DNA of 64,000 nucleotides from NCBI GenBank assembly GCA_035689115.1, contig DASSMA010000058.1, positions 1-64,000 on the forward strand. Direction: 5' to 3'. Numbering within the stretch: position 1 is the first letter of the stretch; the number at the start of each line of letters is the position of its first letter. The DNA comes from JAHFUS01 sp035689115. Its GTDB lineage: Bacteria; Actinomycetota; Acidimicrobiia; Acidimicrobiales; GCA-2861595. The notes under the pieces were generated by a model. The model was not told the DNA's origin, did no database searches, and worked only from the letters and a program-made list of their open reading frames with translations. The position numbers and the translations under genes are program-made. Below, piece by piece: positions 7,565 through 16,523 of this stretch.

Positions 7565-9325
7565 ATGCGGAGCACGTCCCACCGGAGCGGTGCGTTGGTG
7601 GCCGACCCACCACCGGCGGACGACGTTCCGGCCTCGGGCCGGTCGAGCGTCCCTTCGTCGGTGCTGCTGGTGGAGGACGACGAGGGCGACGCCCTGATCG
7701 TGCGTCGCCTCGTGGCCGCGGCCGGCGGGATCGAAGTCGCTGTGGTCAGGCGGCTGGACGAGGCACGCGAGCACCTAGTCGCCCACACCGTGCAGTGCGT
7801 GCTGCTGGATCTCTCGCTGCCCGACGCGCGCGGGCTCGACACCGTGGAGGGCGTGCGCAGCGCCGATCCGGACGTGGCCATCGTGGTGGTGAGCGGCCTG
7901 AACGACGAGGACATGGCGGTGGCGTCGCTCCAGCGGGGCGCCCAGGACTACCTCACCAAGGACGAGATCGACGGCCGCTCGCTGTGGCGGGCGATCCGCT
8001 ACGCCGTCGAGCGCAAGCGCAGCGAGCTGCTGATCCGCTACCAGGCCAACCACGACGCCCTCACCGGCCTGGCCAACAGGCTGCTGTTCATGGAGCGGCT
8101 GCGCGCCGCCGTGGCCCGCCTGGCCCGGCACGGCTCCCACGTGGCGGTGCTCTTCCTCGACCTCGACCATTTCAAGTGGGTCAACGACAGCCTGGGCCAC
8201 GACGCCGGCGACGAGCTGATCATGGAGGTGGCGGCCCGGCTGGCGGCCGCCCTCCGCCCCGAGGACGTGGCCGCCCGCCTCGGGGGCGACGAGTTCCTCG
8301 TCCTGGTGGAGGACGTGCGCGCCGAGCTGGACGCCGCGCTGGTGGCCGAGCGCATCCACCGGATGCTCGAGGAGCCGTTCCTCGTCCGCGGCCTCGAGCT
8401 GCGGCTGACGGCCAGCGTCGGGATCTCGCTGTCCGGCGACCCGGGGGTCCAGGCCGACGCGCTGGTGCGGGACGCCGACGCCGCCATGTACCGGGCCAAG
8501 GCGCTCGGGCGGGACCGGTCCGAGCTGTTCGACGCCGGCCTGCGGCACCTGGCGCAAACCCGCCTCCAGATGGAGAACGACCTCCGGCGGGCGGTCGACC
8601 GCGGCGAGTTCGTGGTCCACTACCAGCCGGTCGTCGAGCTTGAGGAGGGCCGGCTCGTCGGGGCCGAGGCGCTGGTGCGCTGGTGCCACCCGTCCGGCAC
8701 CCTGCTGCCGCCCGACCGGTTCATGGCGCTGGCCGAGGAGACCGGCCTCATCGTGCCGATCGGCGACTTCGTGCTGCGGACCGCCTGCGAGCAGCTGCGC
8801 GTGTGGGAGCGCCGGGCCGGCTTCGTGCCCGCCCTCAGCGTGAACCTGTCGTCGGTGCAGGTGGCCGATCCCGGCCTCGGCCGGCGGATCGGCGGGATCA
8901 TCGCCGCCGCCGGCGTGGACCCGGCCAGCCTCTGCCTCGAGGTGACCGAGACCACCATCCTCGGCGAGGCCGCCGCCAGCCTCGACCGGCTCCGCGAGCT
9001 GCGGGGGCTCGGCGTGCGCCTGGGGATCGACGACTTCGGCACCGGCTACTCGTCGCTCACCTACCTCAAGCGCTACCCGTTCGAGGTCCTGAAGGTCGAC
9101 CGTTCCTTCACCGCCGGCCTGGGCGTCAACGCCGACGACGCCGCCATCGTCGAGGCCATCGTCGGCCTGGCGCGGGTGCTGGCGATGGAGGTGATCGTGG
9201 AGGGGGTGGAGACGGAGACCCAACGGGCGTGGCTCCGCCATCTCGGCTGCACCCGTGCCCAGGGCTTCCTGTTCGCCGCACCGGCGCCGGCCGACCAGCT
9301 CGACCGGTGGCCGCTGGCGGAGTGA
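7565..9325 (+). CDS. REC-GGDEF-EAL cyclic-di-GMP protein
   Basis: The 586-aa protein carries a receiver domain (about residues 32-150, phospho-acceptor D82 in LLDLSLP), a GGDEF domain and an EAL domain. GGDEF is intact at residues 240-244. An RxxD inhibitory site (RPED) stands exactly five residues before it, so an active, product-inhibited diguanylate cyclase is expected. The EAL domain keeps EAL at 368-370, the Asn of VNLSS, the ExTE of EVTETT, DDFGTGYSS, KVDRSF and VEGVET, so phosphodiesterase activity is also possible. The ATG was chosen for its GGAGGAGGT ribosome binding site. The histidine kinase and receiver genes that follow are likely partners. Confidence 0.92.
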   Translation: MRSTSHRSGALVADPPPADDVPASGRSSVPSSVLLVEDDEGDALIVRRLVAAAGGIEVAVVRRLDEAREHLVAHTVQCVLLDLSLPDARGLDTVEGVRSADPDVAIVVVSGLNDEDMAVASLQRGAQDYLTKDEIDGRSLWRAIRYAVERKRSELLIRYQANHDALTGLANRLLFMERLRAAVARLARHGSHVAVLFLDLDHFKWVNDSLGHDAGDELIMEVAARLAAALRPEDVAARLGGDEFLVLVEDVRAELDAALVAERIHRMLEEPFLVRGLELRLTASVGISLSGDPGVQADALVRDADAAMYRAKALGRDRSELFDAGLRHLAQTRLQMENDLRRAVDRGEFVVHYQPVVELEEGRLVGAEALVRWCHPSGTLLPPDRFMALAEETGLIVPIGDFVLRTACEQLRVWERRAGFVPALSVNLSSVQVADPGLGRRIGGIIAAAGVDPASLCLEVTETTILGEAAASLDRLRELRGLGVRLGIDDFGTGYSSLTYLKRYPFEVLKVDRSFTAGLGVNADDAAIVEAIVGLARVLAMEVIVEGVETETQRAWLRHLGCTRAQGFLFAAPAPADQLDRWPLAE

Positions 9326-9327
9326 CC

Positions 9328-10764
9328 GTGGCTCTTCCCGACGCCGATGCCTGGCGGCTGCTCGATCTGGCCGCCGACGCCATCTTCGTGCGCGACGCCG
9401 GCGGGGTCATCACCTACTGGAACGCCGGGGCCGCCCGGCTCTACGGCTGGGCGCCGGAGGAGGCGGTCGGACAGGTCGCCGGCCGGCTCCTCGGGACGCG
9501 CTATCCCGAGGGCGAGGCGGCGGTGGTCGCGGCGGCGGAGGCCGGCGGGTGGGACGGCGAGCTGGTCCAGCTGGCGCGCGACGGCCGCCGGGTGCTCGTC
9601 GAGAGCCGCTGGGTCGCCGACATCGACGCCGACGGCCTGCTGCGGGGGTTCCTCGAGGTCAACCGGGACATCACCGCCCGGCGCGCCGCCGAGCAGCGGG
9701 TCCGCCGGCTGCTGGAGGCGGCCCCCGACCCCACGGTCCTCGTCGACGAGCACGGCATCATCCGGATGGCCAACCGGCGGGCCCACGGGCTGCTCGGCTA
9801 CGACCCCGGCGCCCTGCCCGGCATGGCGGTCGAGACCCTGGTGCCCGACGGGGTACGGGCCGGTCACGCCAAGCTCCGGGAGGGCTACTTCACGGACCCC
9901 CAGCCGCGGACCATGGGGGCGAGCGTCGACCTGGCGGCCCGTCGGGCCGACGGGACGGAGGTGCCGGTGGAGATCTCGCTGGCGCCCGTCGAGACCGAGG
10001 AGGGCATGCTCGTGGCCGCCGCCCTCCGCGACGTGACGGTGCGCCGCCAGGTCCAGCGCCGCCTCGAGGACCAGGCGGCGGCGCTGGCCCGTTCCAACGC
10101 CGAGCTCGAGCGATTCGCCTACGTGGCCTCCCACGACCTCCAGGAGCCGCTGCGAAAGGTGGCGACGTTCTGCAAGCTGCTCAAGGAGGACTACGGGGGC
10201 CGGCTCGACGAGACGGCCGACATGTACATCGACTACGCGGTCGACGGGGCGCTGCGCATGCGCGACCTGATCAACGACCTCTTGACGTTCTCCCGGATCG
10301 GGCGGCGGGAGGGTGCGGCCGAGGACGTCGACGTGGCCGCTGTCGTGGCCACGGCGCTGCGCAACCTGGACGCACTGCGGGAGGAGTGCGACGCCACCGT
10401 CGACGTCGGCGACCTGCCCACCGTGCGGGCCGAGCGGTCCCTGCTCGTGCAGCTGTACCAGAACCTCCTCGGCAACGCCCTGAAGTTCCGCGCCCCGGGG
10501 CGGCGCTGCCATGTCGAGGTCGGTGCCCGGCGCCAGGGCGGCGAGTGGCTGTTCTGGGTGGCCGACAACGGCATCGGCATCGACGACGACAAGGGCGAGC
10601 AGATCTTCGAGATGTTCAGCCGGCTGCACGCCCGCACCGAGTACCCGGGGACCGGGATCGGGCTCGCCATCTGCCGGCGGATCGTGGAGCGGTCGGGCGG
10701 TCGCATCTGGCTCGACTCCCGGCCCGGGGTCGGCTCGACGTTCTCCTGGACGATGCGCACGTGA
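9328..10764 (+). CDS. PAS-PAS sensor histidine kinase (soluble)
   Basis: The 478-aa cytoplasmic kinase has two PAS domains (about residues 7-115 and 125-240), HisKA with H269 in ASHDLQEPLRKVA, and HATPase_c with NLLGNALKF, DNGIGI and GTGIGLAICRR. No membrane segment is present. The SHDLQEPLRKV dimerisation motif is typical of phytochrome-like kinases, whose partner is often a single-domain receiver like the next gene. GTG 9328 is favoured, with GGCGGAG 6 bases before it; GTG 9322, overlapping the previous stop, is an alternative. Ligands of the PAS domains are not evident. Confidence 0.9.
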   Translation: MALPDADAWRLLDLAADAIFVRDAGGVITYWNAGAARLYGWAPEEAVGQVAGRLLGTRYPEGEAAVVAAAEAGGWDGELVQLARDGRRVLVESRWVADIDADGLLRGFLEVNRDITARRAAEQRVRRLLEAAPDPTVLVDEHGIIRMANRRAHGLLGYDPGALPGMAVETLVPDGVRAGHAKLREGYFTDPQPRTMGASVDLAARRADGTEVPVEISLAPVETEEGMLVAAALRDVTVRRQVQRRLEDQAAALARSNAELERFAYVASHDLQEPLRKVATFCKLLKEDYGGRLDETADMYIDYAVDGALRMRDLINDLLTFSRIGRREGAAEDVDVAAVVATALRNLDALREECDATVDVGDLPTVRAERSLLVQLYQNLLGNALKFRAPGRRCHVEVGARRQGGEWLFWVADNGIGIDDDKGEQIFEMFSRLHARTEYPGTGIGLAICRRIVERSGGRIWLDSRPGVGSTFSWTMRT

Positions 10765-10787
10765 CCCCAGTCCCGAAGGAGGGTGGC

Positions 10788-11216
10788 ATGCAGCCGGTGG
10801 AGATCCTGCTCGTCGAGGACGACCCGGGGGACGTCTACATCACCCGCCGGGCGCTGGAGCGGGCCAAGATCAGCAACACCCTCCACACCGTCGGCGACGG
10901 CGAGGCCGCCATGCGGTTCCTGCGCCGGGAAGGCGAGTACGCCGGCGCCCCGAGTCCCGACCTGATCCTTCTCGACCTGAACCTCCCGCGCATGGACGGG
11001 CGCCAGGTGCTGGAGCAGGTGAAGTTGGACGAGGAGCTACGGCGGATCCCGGTGGTGGTCCTCACGACGTCGGCGGCCGAGGAGGACGTCCTCCGCAGCT
11101 ACGACCTCCACGCCAACCTCTACGTCGTCAAGCCGGTGGAGGCCGACAAGTTCCTGCACGTGGTGGGGGAGATCGACGACTTCTTCGTGACGGTCGTCCG
11201 CCTTCCCCCTCGGTGA
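10788..11216 (+). CDS. Single-domain response regulator (Rcp1/CheY-like)
   Basis: The 142-aa protein is a lone receiver domain with E10/D11/D12 at the acidic pocket, phospho-acceptor D63 (LILLDLNLP), TT at the switch position and K in VVKPVEADKF. It is of the class that follows phytochrome-type kinases. It lies 23 bp after the PAS kinase gene with its own GAAGGAGGG ribosome binding site, so the two very likely form a cognate pair. With no output domain, it probably acts by protein contact or phosphorelay, perhaps to the REC of the upstream GGDEF-EAL protein (inference). Confidence 0.9.
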   Translation: MQPVEILLVEDDPGDVYITRRALERAKISNTLHTVGDGEAAMRFLRREGEYAGAPSPDLILLDLNLPRMDGRQVLEQVKLDEELRRIPVVVLTTSAAEEDVLRSYDLHANLYVVKPVEADKFLHVVGEIDDFFVTVVRLPPR

Positions 11217-11229
11217 GCCGGGGGACGCG

Positions 11230-12351
11230 TCAGCTGCGCCGGCCGGACGCCTGCCAGGCGTCCGCCAGGCGCCGGGCCTCGTCGTCGCCCATAGCCTGCA
11301 CCGGCTCCGCCGCCCGCCTGGCCTCCTCGTCGCCGGCCGCCCGGACCGGCTCCTCCAGGCGTGCCCTCCGCCGCTCTACCCGCTCGGCCAGCGGCTCGGG
11401 CCGGCGCCGCTGCTCGGGTGGCGGGCCGGCCGCCTCCTTGGCCGCCTGGCGCTCGAGTTCGGCGTTGAGCTCGCCTCCGGCGACCACGGCGATCGCCGAC
11501 AGGTACAGCCAGAGCAGCAGGACGACCACGCCGGTGAGCGACCCGTAGGTGCGGGCGTACGACGAGAAGCTCGACACGTAGAAGGAGAACGCCAGCGATG
11601 CGGCCAGCCACAGCAGTGCGGCCACCACCCCGCCGGGGCTGATCCACACGAACCGGGGCGAGTCGCGGTTGGGCCCGAGGTAGTAGAAGAGGGCGAACAT
11701 CAGGCTGAGGAAGCCGAGGGCCACCACCCACCGGGCGATCGTCCACACGAGCACGAACAGCGCGCCGAGCGGCAGGTGGTCGTGCAGGACGTTGCCGAGC
11801 GGCCGGCCGAACACGATCAGGGCGGTGGCCGCGCCTCCGCACACGGCGGCGGCGGCGATCAGTTCCAGGGCGACGAGCCGGGCCTTGACGAAGCGCCGCT
11901 CGGTGGCGACGTCGTAGGCGACGTCGAGGCCCCGCTGGAGGGCGACCATCCCGGCGGTTGCGCCCCACAGGGCGGCCGCGACGCCGATGACGGCGGCACT
12001 GACCGAACTGGCCTTCGACTGCGTGCCGGCCCGCTGCACGGCGCCGACGAGCACGCCGGCGGCGTCTCCCGGAAGGGCCGAGCGGAGGGCGCGGACCACG
12101 GCGTCGGTGCCCTCGCGGCTCAGTCCGACCAGTCCTACGAGGCCGACCGCGGCCAGCACGGCCGGGAACACGGCGAGGAACCAGTAGAAGGCCATGCCGG
12201 CGGCGGCGAGTGTGCCGCGGTCGGCCTTGAACTCGGCCGCCGCCCGCTTCAGGGACGCCTTCCACCCCGCGGCGCCCCGTTCGGCGGGGGAGTCGGGCCC
12301 GCCTCCGCCGCCGACCTGGGGCGGGACCTGCTCGTCTGCCTGGCGCAGCAC
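11230..12351 (-). CDS. YihY/BrkB-family membrane protein
   Basis: The 373-aa integral membrane protein belongs to the YihY/BrkB (UPF0761) family, with about six membrane helices between residues 48 and 295. Family landmarks include GTLAAAGMAFYWFLAVFPAVLA in the first helix and the LYLSAIAVVAGGELNAELER end. The C-terminal 75 residues are a charged Arg/Glu tail. The family's exact role (often annotated as virulence, envelope or transport) is unsettled. The GTG start lies 6 bp after the stop of the DUF3618 gene on the same strand, so it closes a four-gene operon of envelope/stress-like proteins. Confidence 0.88.
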   Translation of the reverse strand: MLRQADEQVPPQVGGGGGPDSPAERGAAGWKASLKRAAAEFKADRGTLAAAGMAFYWFLAVFPAVLAAVGLVGLVGLSREGTDAVVRALRSALPGDAAGVLVGAVQRAGTQSKASSVSAAVIGVAAALWGATAGMVALQRGLDVAYDVATERRFVKARLVALELIAAAAVCGGAATALIVFGRPLGNVLHDHLPLGALFVLVWTIARWVVALGFLSLMFALFYYLGPNRDSPRFVWISPGGVVAALLWLAASLAFSFYVSSFSSYARTYGSLTGVVVLLLWLYLSAIAVVAGGELNAELERQAAKEAAGPPPEQRRRPEPLAERVERRRARLEEPVRAAGDEEARRAAEPVQAMGDDEARRLADAWQASGRRS

Positions 12352-12357
12352 CCCTGC

Positions 12358-13392
12358 TCAGCCGGAGGTGGAGCGCCGGCGGGTGGTGGCCGGCCGGGTG
12401 GCGCGGGGCCGGGTGGAAGCGGACCGCGTGCGGGAGTTCGCGGTCGGCGAACCCGCTGCCCGCGCCCGCGTGGTCCGCCCCGAGTTGGAGCCGGCCTTGG
12501 TCGTGCGCGTGGCCGACTTGGCGGCGCTCTTCACCGTGCGGGTGGCCGACTTGGCCTCGCCCTTCACCGACCGGGCGGCGGACCTGGCCTCGCTCTTGAC
12601 GTCCTCGGTGGCGCCCTTGGCGGCACCCTTGACGTCCTCGGCGGCGGCCTGGGTGCGGGTCTTGGTCCGCTCCGACACCGCCCTGGCCTCGCCCTTGACC
12701 TCTTCGGCCGCCTCCAGGGCGCGCTGCTTCACCTGCTCGGCGCCCGACATGGTCGAGCGCCTGATCTCCTCGGCCGCCGCCCGACCCGATTCCAGCGCCT
12801 GCTCCTTGAGGGGCTCGAGCCGCTGCTTGGCCTCGGCCGCCAGCCGCCGCTCGCGCTGGGTGGGGCGCAGGGTCGACGCGGCCAGGAACCCGGCGCCGAA
12901 GGCGATCGCTCCCGCCAGCAGCGGGTTGCCCTCGGTCGCCTGCGGGAGGTCCCGGAGTTTCTCGCCGGCGCTGCCTGCCACCTGCGACGCACGGTCGGCG
13001 ATGTCGCCGGCCGAGCCGCGAACCCGTTCGCCGACACCCGACGCTCGGTCGGCGACGTCGCCCGCCGAGCCGCGCACGCGGTCGCCCACCGAGCGGCCGG
13101 ATCGGATGCTGCGGCCGTTCGTCGCTGGCGCCCAGTCCGGCTCGGGTGATCCCATCACGCTCTCCTTCGCATCGATGACGGCCTGGCGCGTCCGGCGGGC
13201 CAGGTTGCGCAGGTTGCGGGTCGGACTGACCCGCTCCTTGACCTCTTCGACCTTCTCGTGCACCTCCGCCTTGGCCCGGGCGGCCACCTTCTTCGGCGCC
13301 ACCTTGTCGCCCAGCTCCACCAGGGCGGCACCCAGGTCGGCCTGGCTCTCGGCGATCTGCCGGCGCACCACGTCTGCCTGTTGCTGGCTCAC
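12358..13392 (-). CDS. DUF3618 / LEA-like helical protein
   Basis: The 344-aa protein begins with a DUF3618-like segment (VRRQIAESQADLGAALVELGDKV, residues about 8-30). A charged helical region follows, then one short hydrophobic segment (GNPLLAGAIAFGAGFLAAS) and a long Lys/Ala/Glu/Thr-rich tail reminiscent of late-embryogenesis-abundant or histone H1-like proteins. The C-terminus is very basic (RTTRARAAG, RPATTRRRS). Two tandem 18-residue units lie near residues 98-135. The GTG start overlaps the previous stop (GTGA) and has a GGAGGGAG ribosome binding site. It probably sits at the membrane with a DNA- or wall-interacting tail; function unknown. Confidence 0.75.
   Translation of the reverse strand: MSQQQADVVRRQIAESQADLGAALVELGDKVAPKKVAARAKAEVHEKVEEVKERVSPTRNLRNLARRTRQAVIDAKESVMGSPEPDWAPATNGRSIRSGRSVGDRVRGSAGDVADRASGVGERVRGSAGDIADRASQVAGSAGEKLRDLPQATEGNPLLAGAIAFGAGFLAASTLRPTQRERRLAAEAKQRLEPLKEQALESGRAAAEEIRRSTMSGAEQVKQRALEAAEEVKGEARAVSERTKTRTQAAAEDVKGAAKGATEDVKSEARSAARSVKGEAKSATRTVKSAAKSATRTTKAGSNSGRTTRARAAGSPTANSRTRSASTRPRATRPATTRRRSTSG
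12991..13098 (-). repeat. Two tandem 54-bp coding repeats
   Basis: Two adjacent 54-bp units (12991-13044 and 13045-13098) differ at a few positions. Each encodes 18 residues of the type VG(D/E)RVRGSAGD(V/I)ADRAS within the DUF3618/LEA-like protein. The period is in frame, so copy number could vary without breaking the gene. Confidence 0.75.
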
Positions 13393-13880
13393 CTTGCTCC
13401 CTCCGTCTTCCAGTAGCGGTACTGGTCCGGTGGGCCGGAGGCGCCCGCCTTGAACGACTCCTTCGCCACCGTCACGTCCTGTTTCAGGGTCTGCACCGTC
13501 TGCGTGGGCACCGGCGAGAACCCTGCCAGCTTGCGCTTCGCCTGCATGAACAGCAGGCCGGCGGCCACGGCGAAGACCACGCCGACGATGAGGAAGGCCA
13601 GGCCGGGCGGCATGACCTCGGCCAGCCCCCACGCCGCCGCCATGGACACGAGCAGGAGGCCGACGAACGCCGCGACCGCGGTGCCGCCGAACATGGCTCC
13701 TGCCTTGCCCGCTTTGGCGATCTGGTCCTTGGTCTCGATGCGGGCCAGCTCCATCTCGCTGCGGAGCAGGTTCTGGAGGTTGCTGCTGACGCCGCTGAGC
13801 AGCTCGCCGACCGACCGCTCGGAATCCGCCGCCGGCTGGACCCGGCGGCGGGGCCGGTCGTTCATGGGCTGGGTCATCAT
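13389..13880 (-). CDS. Holin superfamily III-like (DUF1469) membrane protein
   Basis: The 163-aa protein starts with a helical segment (ERSVGELLSGVSSNLQNLLRSEMELARIE) that is characteristic of the actinobacterial phage-holin-III-like/DUF1469 family. Two membrane helices follow at about residues 67-88 and 93-112. In bacteria these are chromosomal stress-associated membrane proteins rather than true holins. ATG 13880 overlaps the upstream stop (ATGA) and follows GAGGAGGG. Its stop overlaps the next start, showing translational coupling in the operon with the DUF3618 protein. Confidence 0.82.
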   Translation of the reverse strand: MMTQPMNDRPRRRVQPAADSERSVGELLSGVSSNLQNLLRSEMELARIETKDQIAKAGKAGAMFGGTAVAAFVGLLLVSMAAAWGLAEVMPPGLAFLIVGVVFAVAAGLLFMQAKRKLAGFSPVPTQTVQTLKQDVTVAKESFKAGASGPPDQYRYWKTEGAR

Positions 13881-14557
13881 CGGGCCCTCCTCGACCCCGA
13901 GGCCCGGCGGTAGCCGTTCCCGTTGCCCGCCGGCAGGGCGAGCTGCTCGTCGTACTCGTCCTCGTCGTCGCTCGAACTGCGGGCGATCCGGCCGACCAGG
14001 AACCCGGCGCCGACGGCGCCCAGCAGGAACATGCCTGGGCGGCGGCGGGCGTACGCCTGCACGTCGGCCAGCGCCGCGCCGACGCCGCGCGTCTCGATGT
14101 CGTTGCCGATGATCGAGACCCGCTCGGCCAGGCCGGCCAGCTGCTGGCCGGCGTCGGCCACCAGGTCGCGCAGGGTGGCCGCCTCCTCGGGGTTCCCCTC
14201 GGCCAGGGCGTTGGCCTCGGCGGCCAGCTGCTGGAGCCGCTCACTGAGCCGGTCCAGCTGCGACGCCGCCTGGCCCTGGAGCACGCTCCGGGTGTCCTCG
14301 AGACTGCGGCGAGCCTGCCCGGTGGCCTCTTCGAGCACGCCGGACGCCTCGTACTTCACCTGCTCGACCAGGCCCTTGGCTTCGGACGCCGTGGCCTGGG
14401 CGACCTCCGTCGTCCGCTGCCGGGCGCGGGACCCGACCTCCTCGGCCTGCCCCTTCACCGTCGACGCCACGTCCTGGCCCTCGTCGGCCACCCGTGACGC
14501 GACGCGCCTGCCCTCTCGCGACGCCGATGTTCCGAGTTCTGTGGTTTGCACCGCCAC
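13877..14557 (-). CDS. Coiled-coil membrane-anchored protein
   Basis: The 226-aa protein is the first gene of the envelope/stress operon. Residues 1-130 are predicted helical and coiled, rich in Ala/Glu/Gln/Arg. A single membrane segment follows near 178-195 (GMFLLGAVGAGFLVGRIA), then an acidic stretch (SSSDDEDEYDE) and a basic end. The GTG start has AGGAGGT about 9 bases upstream. The RRPGMFLLGAVGAGFLVGR motif is common to small DUF3618- or nutrient-stress-associated actinobacterial proteins. Function unknown. Confidence 0.75.
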   Translation of the reverse strand: MAVQTTELGTSASREGRRVASRVADEGQDVASTVKGQAEEVGSRARQRTTEVAQATASEAKGLVEQVKYEASGVLEEATGQARRSLEDTRSVLQGQAASQLDRLSERLQQLAAEANALAEGNPEEAATLRDLVADAGQQLAGLAERVSIIGNDIETRGVGAALADVQAYARRRPGMFLLGAVGAGFLVGRIARSSSDDEDEYDEQLALPAGNGNGYRRASGSRRAR

Positions 14558-14894
14558 GCCGTCTCACCTCCTGTCGTTCCTCGCCACGCCCTACCCAGGG
14601 TTTCGGCGATCGGAACCTCGCCGGGTCGAGGTGAGTGCCGCCGGCCGCATTCCGCCGCCGCTGGCGGCCAGGGGGGTGTGCGGGGCACGGCCCCCCACGC
14701 GAAGCCGCCGTGCCGCCTTCGCCGGTCGGCGGCCTGAGCGCCAGGGCGGCCCCGCTAATTCGGCGAGGAACCTCCGGTACAGAGTCGATGAGAAGTGAAT
14801 CCTCTTGCGGTTATTCGGTTCTTGCGGTGGGTACGCGGTTCTCCAGGCCCTTCAGACGGAGGGGCGTTGCTACGCCCAACCGTTGGAGGCAGCT
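14558..14894. promoter_or_regulatory. Divergent intergenic region upstream of the glycan locus
   Basis: This 337-bp gap lies between the coiled-coil operon (minus) and the carbamoyltransferase (plus). At about 14650-14700 it holds a G/C-run segment (GGGGGG...CCCCCC) that loosely resembles the dispersed repeat at 42128 and 53873. It also holds a direct repeat of TCTTGCGGT at 14803-14811 and 14820-14828 (17-bp period), a possible regulator site. A GGAGG ribosome binding site precedes GTG 14895. No convincing small gene is seen. Confidence 0.35.
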
Positions 14895-16523
14895 GTGCGG
14901 GTGTTGGGGCTGAACGCCGTGTTCCACGATCCGGCCGCGGCCCTGGTCGTCGACGGCGAGATCGTGGCGGCGGCCGAGGAGGAGCGCTTCACCCGCCGCA
15001 AGCACGGGAAGCGGCCGGTGCCGTTCGCCACGTGGGAGCTCCCGGAGCACTCGGCGGCGTGGTGCCTCGAGCAGGCCGGACTGGACCCGTCGGACGTCGA
15101 CGCCGTGGCGTACTCCTACGACCCGTGGCTGGCGCCCTCGCCCGGTCCCGACGTCACCGCCGACGGCTGGGAAGGGTTGCGCACGCTGTACGCCTGGCGG
15201 GCTCCGCAGTTCCTGCAGACCGCGCTGCCCGGCCTCGACCCGGCGTCCGTGCGGTTCGTCCCCCACCACGTGGCCCACGCCGCGTCGGCCCACCTGGCCG
15301 CTCCCTTCCCCGACTCGAGCGTCCTCGTGCTCGACGGCCGGGGCGAGACGGCTTCGAGCCTGGCCGGCCGCTCGGTGGGCGGCGACCTCGAGATCCTGGC
15401 CGTCCAGCAGCTCCCCCACTCGCTCGGGCTCCTGTACGAAGAGGTCACCGAGCACCTCGGCTTCCTGCGTTCGTCCGACGAGTACAAGGTGATGGCCCTG
15501 GCCTCCTACGGGGAGGCGACGTTCCTGCCCGAGCTGCGCGAGCTGGTGCGCACGACCGGTGACGGCGGCTTCGTCGTGGAGCCGATGGACTGGGGCGCCT
15601 TCGCCAAGCCGCGCCGGCGCGGGGAGGCGCTCGGGGACGGCCACGCCAACCTGGCGGCCAGCGTGCAGCGCCGCCTCGAGGAGGTCCTGCTCGACCTGGG
15701 CCGCTGGCTCCACGCCCGCACCGGCGACCGCGTCCTCACGATGGCCGGCGGGGTGGCCCTGAATTGCGTGGCCAACTCCCGCCTCGCCGAGGAGGGCCCG
15801 TTCGAGCACGTGTGGGTCCAGCCGGCCGCCGGCGACGCCGGCACGGCGCTGGGCGGCGCCCTCCACGTCGCCCATGCCGGCGGGGACCGGGTGCGACCGA
15901 TGCCCGGTGCCGACCTCGGCCGCGAGTTCGGCGACGCCGACCTGGAGGCGTGGCTCACCACTGCCGACGTGGCGTACGAGCGACCGACCGACGTGGCCGA
16001 GGCGGTGGCCGAGGCGCTGGCCGCCGACGCGATCGTCGCCTGGTTCCAGGGCCGGAGCGAGTACGGGCCCCGTGCCCTCGGGCGCCGCAGCCTCCTCGCC
16101 CACCCGGGCCACCGGCGCAACCTCGAGCGTCTCAACGACGTGAAGGGACGCGAGCAGTTCCGGCCGCTGGCGCCCATGGTGCTCGCCCACCGGGCCGGCG
16201 AGGTCTTCGACGGGCCGCTCCCGAGCCCCTACATGCTCTTCACCCAGCGGGTGCGCCCGGAGTGGCGCGACCGGATCCCGGCCGTCGTCCACGTCGACGG
16301 CACAGCCCGCGCGCAGACCGTCGACCCCGCCGGCGAGCCGCTGGTGGGCCGGATGCTCGAGGGCTTCGAGCGCCGCACCGGCCTGCCGGTCGTCGTCAAC
16401 ACCAGCCTCAACACCGCCGGGCGACCCATGGTCGACGACCCGCGCGACGCCCTCGAGTGCTTCGGCTCGGGGCCAATCGACCTCCTCGCCCTCGGCCCCT
16501 TCACGATCCGGAGGTGCCGATGA
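14895..16523 (+). CDS. Carbamoyltransferase, NodU/CmcH family
   Basis: The 542-aa protein transfers a carbamoyl group from carbamoyl phosphate to a sugar or alcohol hydroxyl through an adenylated intermediate. The N-terminal Kae1-like part has the FHDPAAALVVDG and EEERFTRRKH motifs and metal-ligand candidates in HHVAHAASAH. The C-terminal YrdC-like part is marked by GRSEYGPRALGRRSLLA and REQFRPLAP. GTG 14895 was chosen for its GGAGG site and for its match to the family N-terminus. It is the first gene of a run of overlapping sugar genes, so its acceptor is probably the glycan or glycoside they build. Confidence 0.9.
   Translation: MRVLGLNAVFHDPAAALVVDGEIVAAAEEERFTRRKHGKRPVPFATWELPEHSAAWCLEQAGLDPSDVDAVAYSYDPWLAPSPGPDVTADGWEGLRTLYAWRAPQFLQTALPGLDPASVRFVPHHVAHAASAHLAAPFPDSSVLVLDGRGETASSLAGRSVGGDLEILAVQQLPHSLGLLYEEVTEHLGFLRSSDEYKVMALASYGEATFLPELRELVRTTGDGGFVVEPMDWGAFAKPRRRGEALGDGHANLAASVQRRLEEVLLDLGRWLHARTGDRVLTMAGGVALNCVANSRLAEEGPFEHVWVQPAAGDAGTALGGALHVAHAGGDRVRPMPGADLGREFGDADLEAWLTTADVAYERPTDVAEAVAEALAADAIVAWFQGRSEYGPRALGRRSLLAHPGHRRNLERLNDVKGREQFRPLAPMVLAHRAGEVFDGPLPSPYMLFTQRVRPEWRDRIPAVVHVDGTARAQTVDPAGEPLVGRMLEGFERRTGLPVVVNTSLNTAGRPMVDDPRDALECFGSGPIDLLALGPFTIRRCR

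Noticed and set aside
12991..13098. CRISPR-like array
   Set aside because: Only two adjacent 54-bp units without spacers, in frame in a helical low-complexity protein; this is a coding tandem repeat.
13389..13880. Prophage remnant from the holin-like gene
   Set aside because: The holin III/DUF1469-type protein is part of a chromosomal four-gene operon of stress/envelope proteins; there are no phage structural, lysin or integrase genes nearby.
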